Source of the DNA: CAVRZY01 sp963725415
GTDB lineage: Bacteria > Acidobacteriota > Terriglobia > Bryobacterales > Bryobacteraceae
NCBI GenBank assembly: GCA_963725415.1
Contig: CAVRZY010000293.1
Coordinates: 1 to 13,969 of the forward strand
Length of the DNA stretch: 13,969 nucleotides
Direction: 5' to 3'
Shown: positions 1-6,438 of the stretch, piece after piece
Position numbering within the stretch: the first letter of the stretch is position 1
How the letters are laid out: the number at the start of each line of letters is the position of its first letter
Made by a program: the position numbers and the translations under genes
The notes under the pieces: generated by a model
Told to the model about the DNA's origin: nothing
Seen by the model: only the letters and a program-made list of their open reading frames with translations
Databases searched by the model: none

Positions 1-116
1 TCGAATCCGAGCTGTTCTTGCGAGAGGCCCCGTGCTCTGCGGATTTCCTGAAGAACGTTGCCGAACGCTTTTTCTGGCGTTTCAGGTTCGCCACGCTCCC
101 CACAGCGACTTGACAT
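1..116 (-). CDS. XRE-family helix-turn-helix transcriptional regulator, 5' part only
   Basis: This is the N-terminal 38 codons of a gene that runs off the left edge. It is too short and truncated to show up as a long ORF, but the translation is distinctive. After a polar leader of about 17 residues it reads AFGNVLQEIRRARGLSQEQL, the usual first half of an XRE/Cro-type HTH domain (helix 1 plus the GLSQEQL start of helix 2). XRE proteins are DNA-binding regulators and often repress their own promoter. ATG at 114-116 is the only good start seen. No strong ribosome binding site precedes it; an AGGA lies about 15 bases upstream. The gene follows manA on the same strand but appears to have its own promoter and operator-like repeats, so it is probably an independent unit. 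What it regulates cannot be told, because the recognition helix and C-terminal domain are missing. Confidence 0.72.
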   Translation of the reverse strand, partial: MSSRCGERGEPETPEKAFGNVLQEIRRARGLSQEQLGF

Positions 117-140
117 GGAAACAATATCGTGTCCTGCTGG

Positions 141-165
141 AGACTATAATTCTACAGACTATAGT
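141..165. repeat. Direct repeat AGACTATA x2, operator-like
   Basis: AGACTATA occurs at 141-148 and again at 156-163 with a 15-base period. The second copy runs into an 8-base palindrome, ACTATAGT (158-165). The repeats cover the proposed -10 box and the -10/-35 spacer of the XRE promoter, where an autorepressor would bind. The binding role is inferred. Confidence 0.4.
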
Positions 166-171
166 ATTCAA
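143..171 (-). promoter_or_regulatory. Candidate sigma70 promoter for the XRE regulator
   Basis: On the minus strand TTGAAT (166-171) is followed after exactly 17 bases by TATAGT (143-148, 5/6 to consensus). A start site near 136 would give a leader of about 20 nt before the ATG at 116. This AT-rich island stands out in GC-rich surroundings. It is inferred from pattern only. Confidence 0.45.
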
Positions 172-192
172 TGGTCTTGTTTCTCTGGGCTT

Positions 193-215
193 AAAAAGCC
201 ACTACCTGTCGGCTT
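193..215 (-). terminator. Weak rho-independent terminator-like hairpin after manA
   Basis: On the minus strand AAGCC (211-215) and GGCTT (196-200) can pair across a 10-base loop, and the stem runs into a T tract (A193-A197 on plus). It lies about 40 bases past the manA stop. A second, tighter inverted repeat, CCGCGAC/GTCGCGG (223-237, 1-base centre), lies just before it. The 5-bp stem is short, so confidence is low. Confidence 0.3.
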
Positions 216-251
216 ACGCGCTCCGCGACGGTCGCGGCTGGGAACGGCGTG

Positions 252-1070
252 TCAGGGGACGTAGGTGCGCAACAGACAGGCGGAGCCGTTCGCCTGGAGC
301 AGGAAGGGTTCGGCGGCGGCGGGGATGAGCCAGACTTGGCCGGGCGCGAAGGGCTCCGCGCCCAGGTTTCCGCTGCCTTCCAGCACCACCAGGAGGTCAC
401 TTCGCTGCGGATCGGGCCGATAGAGGATCCCATCCGTGAGCTCCCACCGCTCGGTGGCGAAGTAGGGGCAGGAACCCAGCAGCGTCACATTCTCAGACAC
501 GGACACAGGGATCGAGAGGCCAGGATGAGGCCTCAACTCGGCCACCTGAACCGCTTTCTCCAGATGCAACTGGCGGGGGCGGCCGTAATCGTAGAGCCGG
601 TAGGTGAGATCGATGTTCTGCTGGATCTCGCAGAGCACCACGCCCGGTCCGATGGTGTGAATGGTCCCTGGGTAAACAAAGTAGGTCTCGCCGGGCTGGA
701 GCGGGAGGAAGCGCAGCAGGCGCTCGATCTCTCCTGAAAGGGCGGCCTCGCGCAGTTGCTCGCGGGTAATCGCCTGGCATGGACCCAGCGCGATGCGGGC
801 GCCAGGCTCGGCGCGCAGGATGTGCCACATCTCGGTCTTGCCCGAGGTGTCTTCCAGGCGCGCGGCATCGGCGTCGCCGGGGTGCACCTGGATGGAAAGC
901 CGGTCAGAGGTGAAGATGAACTTCACCAGGATGGGAACCTGGTGGCAAGAAAACCAGACCTCGCCGATGCTCCTGCCGGGTGGCGGGGCTGAGAACCAGG
1001 GTTCCAGATTCGTGACTCCCCAGGGCATCTCGCGGAAGAACGGAACCAGGCGGGTGGGTTCGAGGCTCAT
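252..1070 (-). CDS. manA: Mannose-6-phosphate isomerase, type I (class I cupin)
   Basis: The enzyme interconverts mannose-6-phosphate and fructose-6-phosphate in the cytoplasm, linking glycolysis to GDP-mannose and surface polysaccharide synthesis. The 272-residue protein shows the zinc-site motifs of type I enzymes in order: QVHP (61-64), GKTEMW (77-82) and GTIHTIG (135-141). These are followed by QQNIDLTYRLYDYGR (150-164), a hallmark of the family. The frame stays open upstream to 1637, but that extension lies inside the aminotransferase gene and lacks homology. ATG at 1068-1070 gives the usual N terminus (LVPFFREMPWG). The start overlaps the upstream stop as ATGA (1067-1070), so the two genes are probably translationally coupled. 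It is the last gene of the unit and is followed by a weak terminator-like hairpin. The short form resembles Bacillus/Acidobacteria-type ManA rather than the long E. coli enzyme. Confidence 0.92.
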   Translation of the reverse strand: MSLEPTRLVPFFREMPWGVTNLEPWFSAPPPGRSIGEVWFSCHQVPILVKFIFTSDRLSIQVHPGDADAARLEDTSGKTEMWHILRAEPGARIALGPCQAITREQLREAALSGEIERLLRFLPLQPGETYFVYPGTIHTIGPGVVLCEIQQNIDLTYRLYDYGRPRQLHLEKAVQVAELRPHPGLSIPVSVSENVTLLGSCPYFATERWELTDGILYRPDPQRSDLLVVLEGSGNLGAEPFAPGQVWLIPAAAEPFLLQANGSACLLRTYVP

Positions 1071-2257
1071 TCGGTGAGACCGGCGATAAATCGGTGCAGA
1101 CGGTCCAGGCCGCGCTCCAGCTCCTCGATCGAGGTGGCGTAGGAAATCCGGACGTGCTCGCGAGTGCCAAAGGCCTGGCCGGGCACTACCGCTACGCGGG
1201 CCTTCTCGAGCAGGCGCTGGGAGAACTCGATCGTGTTGTGGATGCCGTCCTTCCCGAAGGCGACCGCGATGTTGGGGTAGGCATAGAAGGCGCCTTTCGG
1301 CTCGACGCACGTGACTCCGGGGATGGCGCGCAGGCGGCGAACCACGAAATCGCGGCGCCGGCGGTATTCGGCCAGCATCCTGGCAACCGAGTCCTGCGGC
1401 CCGCGCAGCGCCTCCACGGCGGCCTTCTGGGAGACCGAGGTGGGATTGGAGGTGGAATGGCTTTGCAGCTTCACCACGGCCTGAATGACGCTTTCGGGAC
1501 CCAGCCCGAAACCGATGCGCCAGCCGGTCATAGCATAGGTTTTGGAAAGCGAGCCGGCCACGATGACGGTGGACTTGGCCCCGGGCAGCGCGGCCGCCGA
1601 AAATGGGGTCCCATCGTAGAGCAGCCGGCAGTAGCACTCGTCGGTGAGCAGGTAGAGGCCGCGCTTCGAGGTCAGCTCGAGGATGCGCGCGAACTCTTCA
1701 CGGCTCAGCGCGGCGCCACTCGGGTTGGCGGGCGAATTGATGACCACCATCCGGGTCTTGGGCGTAAGCTGCGGCTCGATCATGGCGGCGGTGAGCGCAA
1801 AACCTTCGCCCTCGTCGGTTTCCACGAAGACGCACTGGCCGCCGGCGTAATGGACCGCGTCCTGGTAAGTCACCCAGAAGGGCACCGGGATGACGACCTC
1901 GTCGCCGGGATTGATCAGCACTTGGATCAGATTGAAGACCGCGTGCTTGCCGCCCACCGAAACCACGCACTCCGAAGGGCGGTAGGCCGTGCCGAAGTCC
2001 TGGGCGTGACGGTAGCAGATGACTTCCTTTAGTTCCGGTGTGCCCCCGGAGGAGGTATAGCGGGTAAAGTTCTCCTCGATGGCGCGAATGGCGGCCCGCT
2101 TGATGTTGTCGGGAGTGGGAAAGTCAGGCTCGCCAACGCTGAGATCCACTACGTCGAGGCCCTGCGCGCGCAATTCCGCCGCGGCCGTAGCCACGCGCAT
2201 GGTGGTCGAGACGGTGATGCGTGAGATGCGTTCTGATAGTTCGGAGGCTGACGACAT
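1067..2257 (-). CDS. Class I PLP-dependent aminotransferase (aspartate aminotransferase type)
   Basis: This is a 396-residue fold-type I aminotransferase of the Thermus/Rhizobium aspartate or aspartate/prephenate type. Expected landmarks are DLSVGEPDFPTP (38-49) at the N terminus, SGGTPELK (70-77), PFWVTY (126-131), the NSPANPSG loop (174-181) and TDECY (205-209, Asp contacting the PLP ring nitrogen). The lysine that forms the Schiff base is in SLSKTYAMTGWR (K239), and Arg370 in VRISYA binds the substrate carboxylate. It would transfer amino groups between aspartate or other amino acids and 2-oxoglutarate in the cytoplasm; exact substrate choice cannot be read from sequence. ATG at 2255-2257 lies 4 bases after the coaD stop, and the stop overlaps the manA start. 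Only a weak ribosome binding site is present, consistent with coupling to coaD translation. Confidence 0.9.
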   Translation of the reverse strand: MSSASELSERISRITVSTTMRVATAAAELRAQGLDVVDLSVGEPDFPTPDNIKRAAIRAIEENFTRYTSSGGTPELKEVICYRHAQDFGTAYRPSECVVSVGGKHAVFNLIQVLINPGDEVVIPVPFWVTYQDAVHYAGGQCVFVETDEGEGFALTAAMIEPQLTPKTRMVVINSPANPSGAALSREEFARILELTSKRGLYLLTDECYCRLLYDGTPFSAAALPGAKSTVIVAGSLSKTYAMTGWRIGFGLGPESVIQAVVKLQSHSTSNPTSVSQKAAVEALRGPQDSVARMLAEYRRRRDFVVRRLRAIPGVTCVEPKGAFYAYPNIAVAFGKDGIHNTIEFSQRLLEKARVAVVPGQAFGTREHVRISYATSIEELERGLDRLHRFIAGLTE

Positions 2258-2261
2258 GCTG

Positions 2262-2774
2262 CTATTTGGCCTTCAACACCCGCTTTCTGAGTTGGACCTC
2301 GACCAGCGGTGGCACCAAGCCCGAAATATTCCCGCCCAGCGCGATGACCTCTTTGACGAGGCGCGAGCTGATGAATGAGTAGGCCTCCCCAGCCATCAAG
2401 AAGACGGTCTCGATTTCGGGCCGCAGGCGGCGATTCATCAGCGCCATCTGAAGCTCATACTCGTAATCGGAGATGGCCCGGATGCCCCGCAAGAGCACCG
2501 TTGCCCGCTTCCGCGTGGCGTAGTCCACGAGCAGGCCGTCGAAGGAATCCACCTCCACGTTGGGGTATTCGCGAACCACCTCCCGCAGCATCGCTATGCG
2601 CTCTTCCACGCTGAACAGCGGCGGCTTGTCGGCGTTCCGCAGGATGGCCACGATCAGCCTGTCGAACAGGATCGCGCCCCGCGCGATCAGATCCAGGTGG
2701 CCATTGGTGATCGGGTCAAATGATCCAGGGTAGAGAGCGATGACGGTGTCGGGTTTGGCGGTCAATGAACTCAT
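2262..2774 (-). CDS. coaD: Pantetheine-phosphate adenylyltransferase (coenzyme A biosynthesis)
   Basis: PPAT joins 4'-phosphopantetheine and ATP to make dephospho-CoA, the penultimate step of CoA synthesis. The 170-residue protein has the nucleotidyltransferase signature YPGSFDPITNGHLDLI (15-30, containing the TNGH motif). It also has LLRGIRAISDYEYELQMA (94-111) and the second nucleotide-binding motif FISSRLVKEV (134-143). Length is normal for the family. The frame is open upstream to 2945, but that part is the repeat element, not protein. ATG (2772-2774) directly abuts the best ribosome-binding-like stretch (AAGGGG), leaving no spacing. A TTG three codons downstream (TCA-TTG) would be better spaced, so the true start may be 2765. 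It heads the coaD-aminotransferase-manA run and was probably once co-transcribed with the methyltransferase upstream. Confidence 0.93.
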   Translation of the reverse strand: MSSLTAKPDTVIALYPGSFDPITNGHLDLIARGAILFDRLIVAILRNADKPPLFSVEERIAMLREVVREYPNVEVDSFDGLLVDYATRKRATVLLRGIRAISDYEYELQMALMNRRLRPEIETVFLMAGEAYSFISSRLVKEVIALGGNISGLVPPLVEVQLRKRVLKAK

Positions 2775-2807
2775 CCCCTTCGACTTCGGGATTAGTCTCG
2801 ATTGTAG

Positions 2808-2957
2808 CGAAAAAGGCAATGCCTCAGTCTCGGGGGCCGTGGGATAAGCTTCAGCTTGTCTCGGGCGGTATTCGAGCGGGGTCCGGACAGGCTGGAAGCC
2901 TATCCTACACGGGTGCACAGGCTGTGGCCCCCGAGACTGAGGCATTACCGAAAAAGG
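2808..2957. mobile_element. MITE-like insertion (132 bp) with 21-bp inverted repeats and 9-bp target duplication
   Basis: The 21 bases at 2818-2838 (AATGCCTCAGTCTCGGG...) are the exact reverse complement of 2926-2946. Just outside lie identical 9-base direct repeats, CGAAAAAGG, at 2808-2816 and 2949-2957, the layout of a transposon target-site duplication. The element (2817-2948) encodes no protein. It contains an imperfect internal palindrome, GGACAGGCTGGAAGCCTATCC with centre at 2894-2895, and a smaller AAGCT/AGCTT one. Its right end supplies the stop codon of the methyltransferase gene, and it separates that gene from coaD. A non-autonomous, passively mobilised element is inferred; no transposase is present in the window. 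Confidence 0.7.
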
Positions 2958-3721
2958 TCCCGCCGCCGGGCGAGCAGCTCGAAGTTGCTGCCGATGCGAT
3001 TCAACAACGGCGTCCGCACCAGCACGTTGTCGAGCAGCCGCGCGACCCGGTAGGCCAGCCGCGCGGAGGGGAAAAGTCCGGCCAGGGGCGTGGATAGGAA
3101 GTCGTACATCCTGTGCCGGGCCGCGAAGCCGTGGCCGGCGAACAACCTTTCGATTGCTGAAGGAACCAACTGGCGCTCATCCGGGGTCTGATACTTTTTC
3201 ATCAGATTGGGAACCAGCAGTCTGCCGATGGCGCCCGAAAGCCGGTAGCGGTTGGGGTCCAGGCTGTAGAAGACCCCCTTGGAGGAGAGCAACGGCGCTA
3301 GCAGGCGGACGAGTTCGTGCAACTGCTGGTCCTGGAGATGATGCAGGAAAAAGACTGCGATGGCGATGTCGAAGGAAGGCTCCGGGAAACGGGCGGATTC
3401 AAGATCGCCCTGGAGGAACTCAGCGTTGGCGATGCCGGCGCGCTCGGCGTCAAGCTTCGCCTGACGGATGCCGGCTGGGGAAAGATCGAGGCCTACGATC
3501 TTCTTGACAGAGGGCGCCAGAAGCAGTTCCGTGTCGCCGATGCCGCAGCCGAGGCTCAGAACGCTCGAAGAACTTGAGGCCCCTGTCACCCGTAGGATGC
3601 GGGCAACCAAATGCCGGCGGAAAGCGCGGACCGCAGGTTTGGCGAAGTGCTCCTGAGCGAACCCGGAGTACAGCGCCTCGTGGTGTTCCAGCTCAGGCCC
3701 GTCGGCATCCTGAAATGACAT
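2945..3721 (-). CDS. SAM-dependent class I methyltransferase
   Basis: The 258-residue protein has a Rossmann-fold methyltransferase domain of the Methyltransf_11/25 kind. Motif I is VLSLGCGIGD (54-63), the acidic end of beta-2 is GLDLSPAGI (77-85) and motif II is FLQGDLESARFP (102-113). FDIAIAVFFLHHL (117-129) follows at the motif III/post region. The C-terminal 100 residues (with PTGD-free, arginine-rich helices) do not identify a substrate. It could act on a lipid, quinone or small metabolite; I cannot say which. The start ATG (3719-3721) is only 25 bases from the divergent dehydratase start. The last codons and the stop (TAA, 2945-2947) sit on the edge of the MITE-like insertion. Removing the insertion restores a reading frame four residues longer (RYNRD end), stopping 17 bases before coaD. 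The native gene therefore probably belonged to the coaD operon. Confidence 0.8.
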   Translation of the reverse strand: MSFQDADGPELEHHEALYSGFAQEHFAKPAVRAFRRHLVARILRVTGASSSSSVLSLGCGIGDTELLLAPSVKKIVGLDLSPAGIRQAKLDAERAGIANAEFLQGDLESARFPEPSFDIAIAVFFLHHLQDQQLHELVRLLAPLLSSKGVFYSLDPNRYRLSGAIGRLLVPNLMKKYQTPDERQLVPSAIERLFAGHGFAARHRMYDFLSTPLAGLFPSARLAYRVARLLDNVLVRTPLLNRIGSNFELLARRRDLFR

Positions 3722-3746
3722 TGCGCTGATTCTATCATTGAAGACT
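3711..3746. promoter_or_regulatory. Compressed divergent promoter region between methyltransferase and dehydratase
   Basis: Only 25 bases separate the two divergent start codons. On plus, TATCAT (3734-3739) would place a transcript start at about the ATG (3747). On minus, TAGAAT (3729-3734, 5/6 to consensus) would place one next to the ATG at 3721. Neither gene has a clear ribosome binding site, so both may be leaderless. The -35 matches are poor, so this is a suggestion only. Confidence 0.25.
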
Positions 3747-5015
3747 ATGGCGGATATTCCTTTTGATTCGATCGTGGATTCAGGTGACGAGGCGCTTTAT
3801 GAGATTCGCGCAAAGCGACCTGGGCCTCGGGGGTCGCTACCGCTCACCTTCGAGATGCTGCTGGAGCGGCCCTCCGGCGATCTGTTCGGATGGAGCCACA
3901 ACGTCGGGATGGGCTGGGACCCGCAGGCGCTCGAGGGCACAGAGGTCTTGATTTTGAGCACGCACGGCGGGATCCGCGCCCCGGATGGAACCCCCATCGC
4001 CCTGGGTTACCACACCGGCCACTGGGAGGTGGGCCTGCTGGTGGAAGCGGCGGCCCGGGAGTTGAAGAGCCTGGGCGCGGTCCCGTTCGCGGGCTCCTGC
4101 ACCGACCCCTGCGACGGCCGCACCCAGGGAACCACGGGCATGTTCGACAGCCTCCCCTACCGAAACGACGCCGCCACGATCTTCCGGCGCCTGATCCGCT
4201 CTCTGCCCACGCGGCGGGGCGTGATCGGCGTGGCGACCTGCGACAAGGGCCTGCCGGCTATGATGATGGCGCTGGCCGCGACGCACGATCTTCCGAGCGT
4301 GCTGGTGCCGGGCGGGGTGATGCTCCCCGCGGAGGATGGCGAAGACACGGCCATGGTTCAGTCTATCGGCGCCCGTTACGCGCATGGGCAGGTCACCCTG
4401 GAGAAAGCGGCAGAGATGGGCTGCCGCACCTGTGGCTCACCGGGCGGGGGTTGCCAGTTCTTGGGTACGGCCGCGACCTCGCAGGTGGTGGGCGAAGCGC
4501 TGGGCCTGTCGCTGGCGCACTCGGCGCTGGCCCCCTCGGGCCATCCCATCTGGCTGGACATGGCTCGAAGATCGGCGCGCGCGCTGCTGGCGCTGGAGGC
4601 GCGCGGAATCCAGGCCAGGCACATTCTCACGGAAGCCTCGCTCCACAACGCGCTGGTCACACACGCCGCCTTCGGAGGCTCGACCAACTTGGTGCTGCAC
4701 CTGCCGGCCATCGCGCATGCCGCCGGGCTGCCGCGGCCCACAGTGGACGACTGGGCGGCGATCAACCGCAAGGTGCCGCGCCTGGTGGACGTTTTGCCGA
4801 ACGGCCCGCGTAATCATCCCACCATCGAGGTGTTCCTGGCCGGCGGCGTGCCGGAAGTCATGCTGCACCTGCGCCGCGCTGGACTGCTGGAACTGGGGGC
4901 GCTCACCGTCTCCGGCGAAACCCTGGGCCGGATGCTGGACTGGTGGGAGAGCTGCCAGCGCCGCGCCCGGCTGCGTCAACTGTTGAAGCAGCGCGAGGGC
5001 GTCGATCCCGGATGA
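3747..5015 (+). pseudogene. YjhG/YagF-type sugar-acid (xylonate) dehydratase, N-terminal fragment, frameshifted
   Basis: This is the N-terminal two thirds of an IlvD/EDD-superfamily dehydratase. These [Fe-S] enzymes remove water from sugar acids such as D-xylonate to give 2-keto-3-deoxy acids. The match is to the YjhG/YagF branch: GDLFGWSHNVGMGW (44-57), LSTHGGIRAPDGTPIALGYH (70-89), DPCDGRTQGTTGMFDSLPYR (120-139), ATCDKGLPAMMMAL (163-176), CGSPGGGCQFLGTA (229-242) and FGGSTNLVLH. The cysteines in PCDG, ATCDK and GGGC are the likely cluster ligands. ATG at 3747 is preferred; a TTG nine bases upstream (3738) is also in frame. The frame ends early at TGA 5013-5015. The family continues as DDVIMDPER, which appears one frame over if one G of the GG at 5010-5011 is dropped. 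The rest is in the next entry. It could be a true pseudogene or a sequence error. Confidence 0.85.
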
Positions 5016-5765
5016 CGTCATCATGGACCCGGAGCGGCGCGGCACAGCGGGGGCTGACCTCCACGGTGAGCTTTCCCAACGGCAACCTGGCCCCGCAGGG
5101 TTCCGTGATCAAGAGCACGGCCATCGATCCGAGCGTGGTGGATGCCGACGGGGTATACCGCAAGGTCGGACCGGCGCGCGTGTTCACCTCGGAAGTCGCT
5201 GCGGTAGCCGCCATCAAGGATCGACCGCATCCAGCCGGGCGATGTGCTGGTCTTGATCGGCCGCGGGCCGATGGGCTCGGGCATGGAGGAGATCCTCCAG
5301 ATCACGGGCGCATTAAAGTATCTGGACTTCGGCAAGCACGTGGCGGTGGTGACGGACGCGCGTTTCAGCGGCGTCTCCACGGGCGCCTGCATCGGCCACG
5401 TCTCGCCCGAAGCGCTGGCTGGGGGACCGATCGGCAAAGTCCTGGACGGGGACCTGATCGAAATCCTCATCGACCGCAACCGGCTGGAGGGATCCCTCAA
5501 CCTGGTCGGTGCAAACGGGATGATCTTCGGTCCAGAAGAGGGGACGCGCGTGCTGGCCTCGCGCCCCCCGCGCCCGGATCTCGCGCCCGATCCTGCCCTG
5601 CCTTCCGACACCCGGCTGTGGGCCGCACTCCAGGAAGTCAGCGGCGGCCCCTGGGGCGGCTGCGTGTTTGACACGGAGGCGATTCTCAAACTACTGGAGG
5701 CGGGAAGAAAGGCCCAGAGCCTGTCGCTCCTCGCGACACTCATGTCGCCCGCACAAAACGCTTGA
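5011..5765 (+). pseudogene. YjhG/YagF-type dehydratase, C-terminal fragment (continuation after frameshifts)
   Basis: This continues the dehydratase in three successive frames. The segment DDVIMDPER (5012-5037) is followed by a frame change within 5035-5041. Then AAQRGLTSTVSFPNGN...STAIDPSVVDADGVYRKVG...AIK runs to 5218. A third change within 5219-5225 leads to RIQPGDVLVLIGRGPMGSGM and the conserved tail ending at 5765 (FGKHVAVVTDARFSGVSTGA, HVSPEALAGGPIGK, GDLIEI). Each change equals one extra base, so after three the original frame returns. Corrected, the protein would be about 671 residues, near the 655 or so typical of YagF. The last 26 bases overlap the convergent toxin gene. Conservation of residues across all three pieces shows that any inactivation is recent. 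Confidence 0.82.
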
Positions 5766-6018
5766 CCTCCTCGTGGGTGCCAAGGAACAGCAGAATCACC
5801 TCGTCCTCGGCCAGCTGGAACAAGGCCCGCAGCGACAGCCCGACGCGAACCTCCCAGATGCCTTCCGGGTGCAGTTTTCGCAGGCCCAGCGCGGTGTGCT
5901 CACGCGGGTTTGCCAGCCCGCGTTCCAATTCGAGAAGCATTCGCAGCACTGCGGCCTGATCGTGCGGCGAGAGTGCCCGGCAGCTCTGGCGGAACCTCTC
6001 CAGAAGCGAGATCTTCAA
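5740..6018 (-). CDS. RelE/ParE-superfamily toxin of a type II toxin-antitoxin system
   Basis: This small basic protein of 92 residues resembles RelE/YoeB-like cytotoxic translational repressors. It has an alpha-helical N terminus, then a beta core with GIWEVRVGLSLRALFQL (52-68) and VILLFLGTHEEVKRF (74-88). The IWExR...R strand and the closing HxEV segment are typical of the family. Such toxins usually cleave mRNA on the ribosome; ParE-like members instead poison gyrase, and sequence alone does not decide here. Its ATG overlaps the antitoxin stop (ATGA, 6015-6018), the standard coupled arrangement with antitoxin first. The 3' end overlaps the convergent dehydratase by 26 bases. Confidence 0.82.
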   Translation of the reverse strand: MKISLLERFRQSCRALSPHDQAAVLRMLLELERGLANPREHTALGLRKLHPEGIWEVRVGLSLRALFQLAEDEVILLFLGTHEEVKRFVRAT

Positions 6019-6287
6019 GCTTTCCTCGACATGTCCTTGCGAAGGAACCTGGCGGCTGCCGCGGCCGAGCGGAAACTCTTCCGGGGTTCCGTCTCGCTGA
6101 GCTGCACCAGCCGCCGGGCCTGCTGATCCGTGATCCTGGTGACCAGCTCCATGTCGGACGGGTCGATGCGGTACAGTGCTGCCACCGGGCGGGAGTCCCG
6201 AATGATAACGACTTCCTCACCTGCGCGGGCCAGGTCGATGAGCTCGCCCAGCCGGCGGCGCGTTTCGGACACAGAACTCGTAATCAT
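6015..6287 (-). CDS. Phd/YefM-family antitoxin
   Basis: The 90-residue protein begins with the classic Phd/YefM DNA-binding domain: SVSETRRRLGELIDLARAGE (5-24), EEVVIIRDSRPVAALYRI (24-41). The C-terminal half is charged and alanine/arginine rich, and would be the flexible toxin-neutralising tail. The protein normally binds and masks the toxin made by the overlapping downstream gene and, with it, represses the shared promoter. ATG at 6285-6287 is the only good start; no strong Shine-Dalgarno sequence precedes it. Repeated GTAATC boxes at and just upstream of the start codon are a likely binding site. The pair sits between a broken metabolic gene and the LPS genes, typical of an acquired stability module. 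Confidence 0.88.
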   Translation of the reverse strand: MITSSVSETRRRLGELIDLARAGEEVVIIRDSRPVAALYRIDPSDMELVTRITDQQARRLVQLSETEPRKSFRSAAAAARFLRKDMSRKA

Positions 6288-6304
6288 AAAGTAATCTTAA
6301 CATA
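6280..6304 (-). promoter_or_regulatory. Candidate operator/promoter of the toxin-antitoxin operon
   Basis: GTAATC occurs at 6280-6285 and 6291-6296, exactly 11 bases apart (one helical turn), and the first copy overlaps the antitoxin start codon. A -10-like TATGTT (6299-6304 on minus) lies just upstream. No good -35 box was found. Autoregulation at this site is inferred from family behaviour. Confidence 0.35.
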
Positions 6305-6390
6305 CCGCTTTAGAGCCTCGGCCGCATCGGGACCCGGGTATCAGAAGGGCGGCCGCCATCGGCAGGCGCGCTGAGGTGCTCCCCTGAACC

Positions 6391-6423
6391 GCGGCTGTTT
6401 TTCGATCAGATCCAACCAGCCGC
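6391..6423. terminator. Hairpin 3' of lpxK, possible terminator
   Basis: GCGGCTG (6391-6397) and CAGCCGC (6417-6423) form a 7-bp stem with a 19-base loop, 16 bases past the lpxK stop. No T tract follows on the minus strand, so it may be a rho-dependent pause or simply a repeat. The rest of the 6305-6438 spacer shows nothing recognisable. Confidence 0.25.
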
Positions 6424-6438
6424 AGACCACCCACGAAC

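Noticed and set aside
1071..1637. Upstream extension of the manA frame
   Set aside because: It lies wholly inside the aminotransferase gene in another frame and its translation is arginine/alanine-rich noise; the ATGA overlap at 1067-1070 gives the natural start.
1094..2032. Long plus-strand frame of 312 codons
   Set aside because: It is antisense to the aminotransferase, whose motifs are complete; long antisense frames are expected in GC-rich genes.
2775..2945. N-terminal extension of CoaD
   Set aside because: The DNA here is the inverted-repeat element; the family begins just before YPGSFDP.
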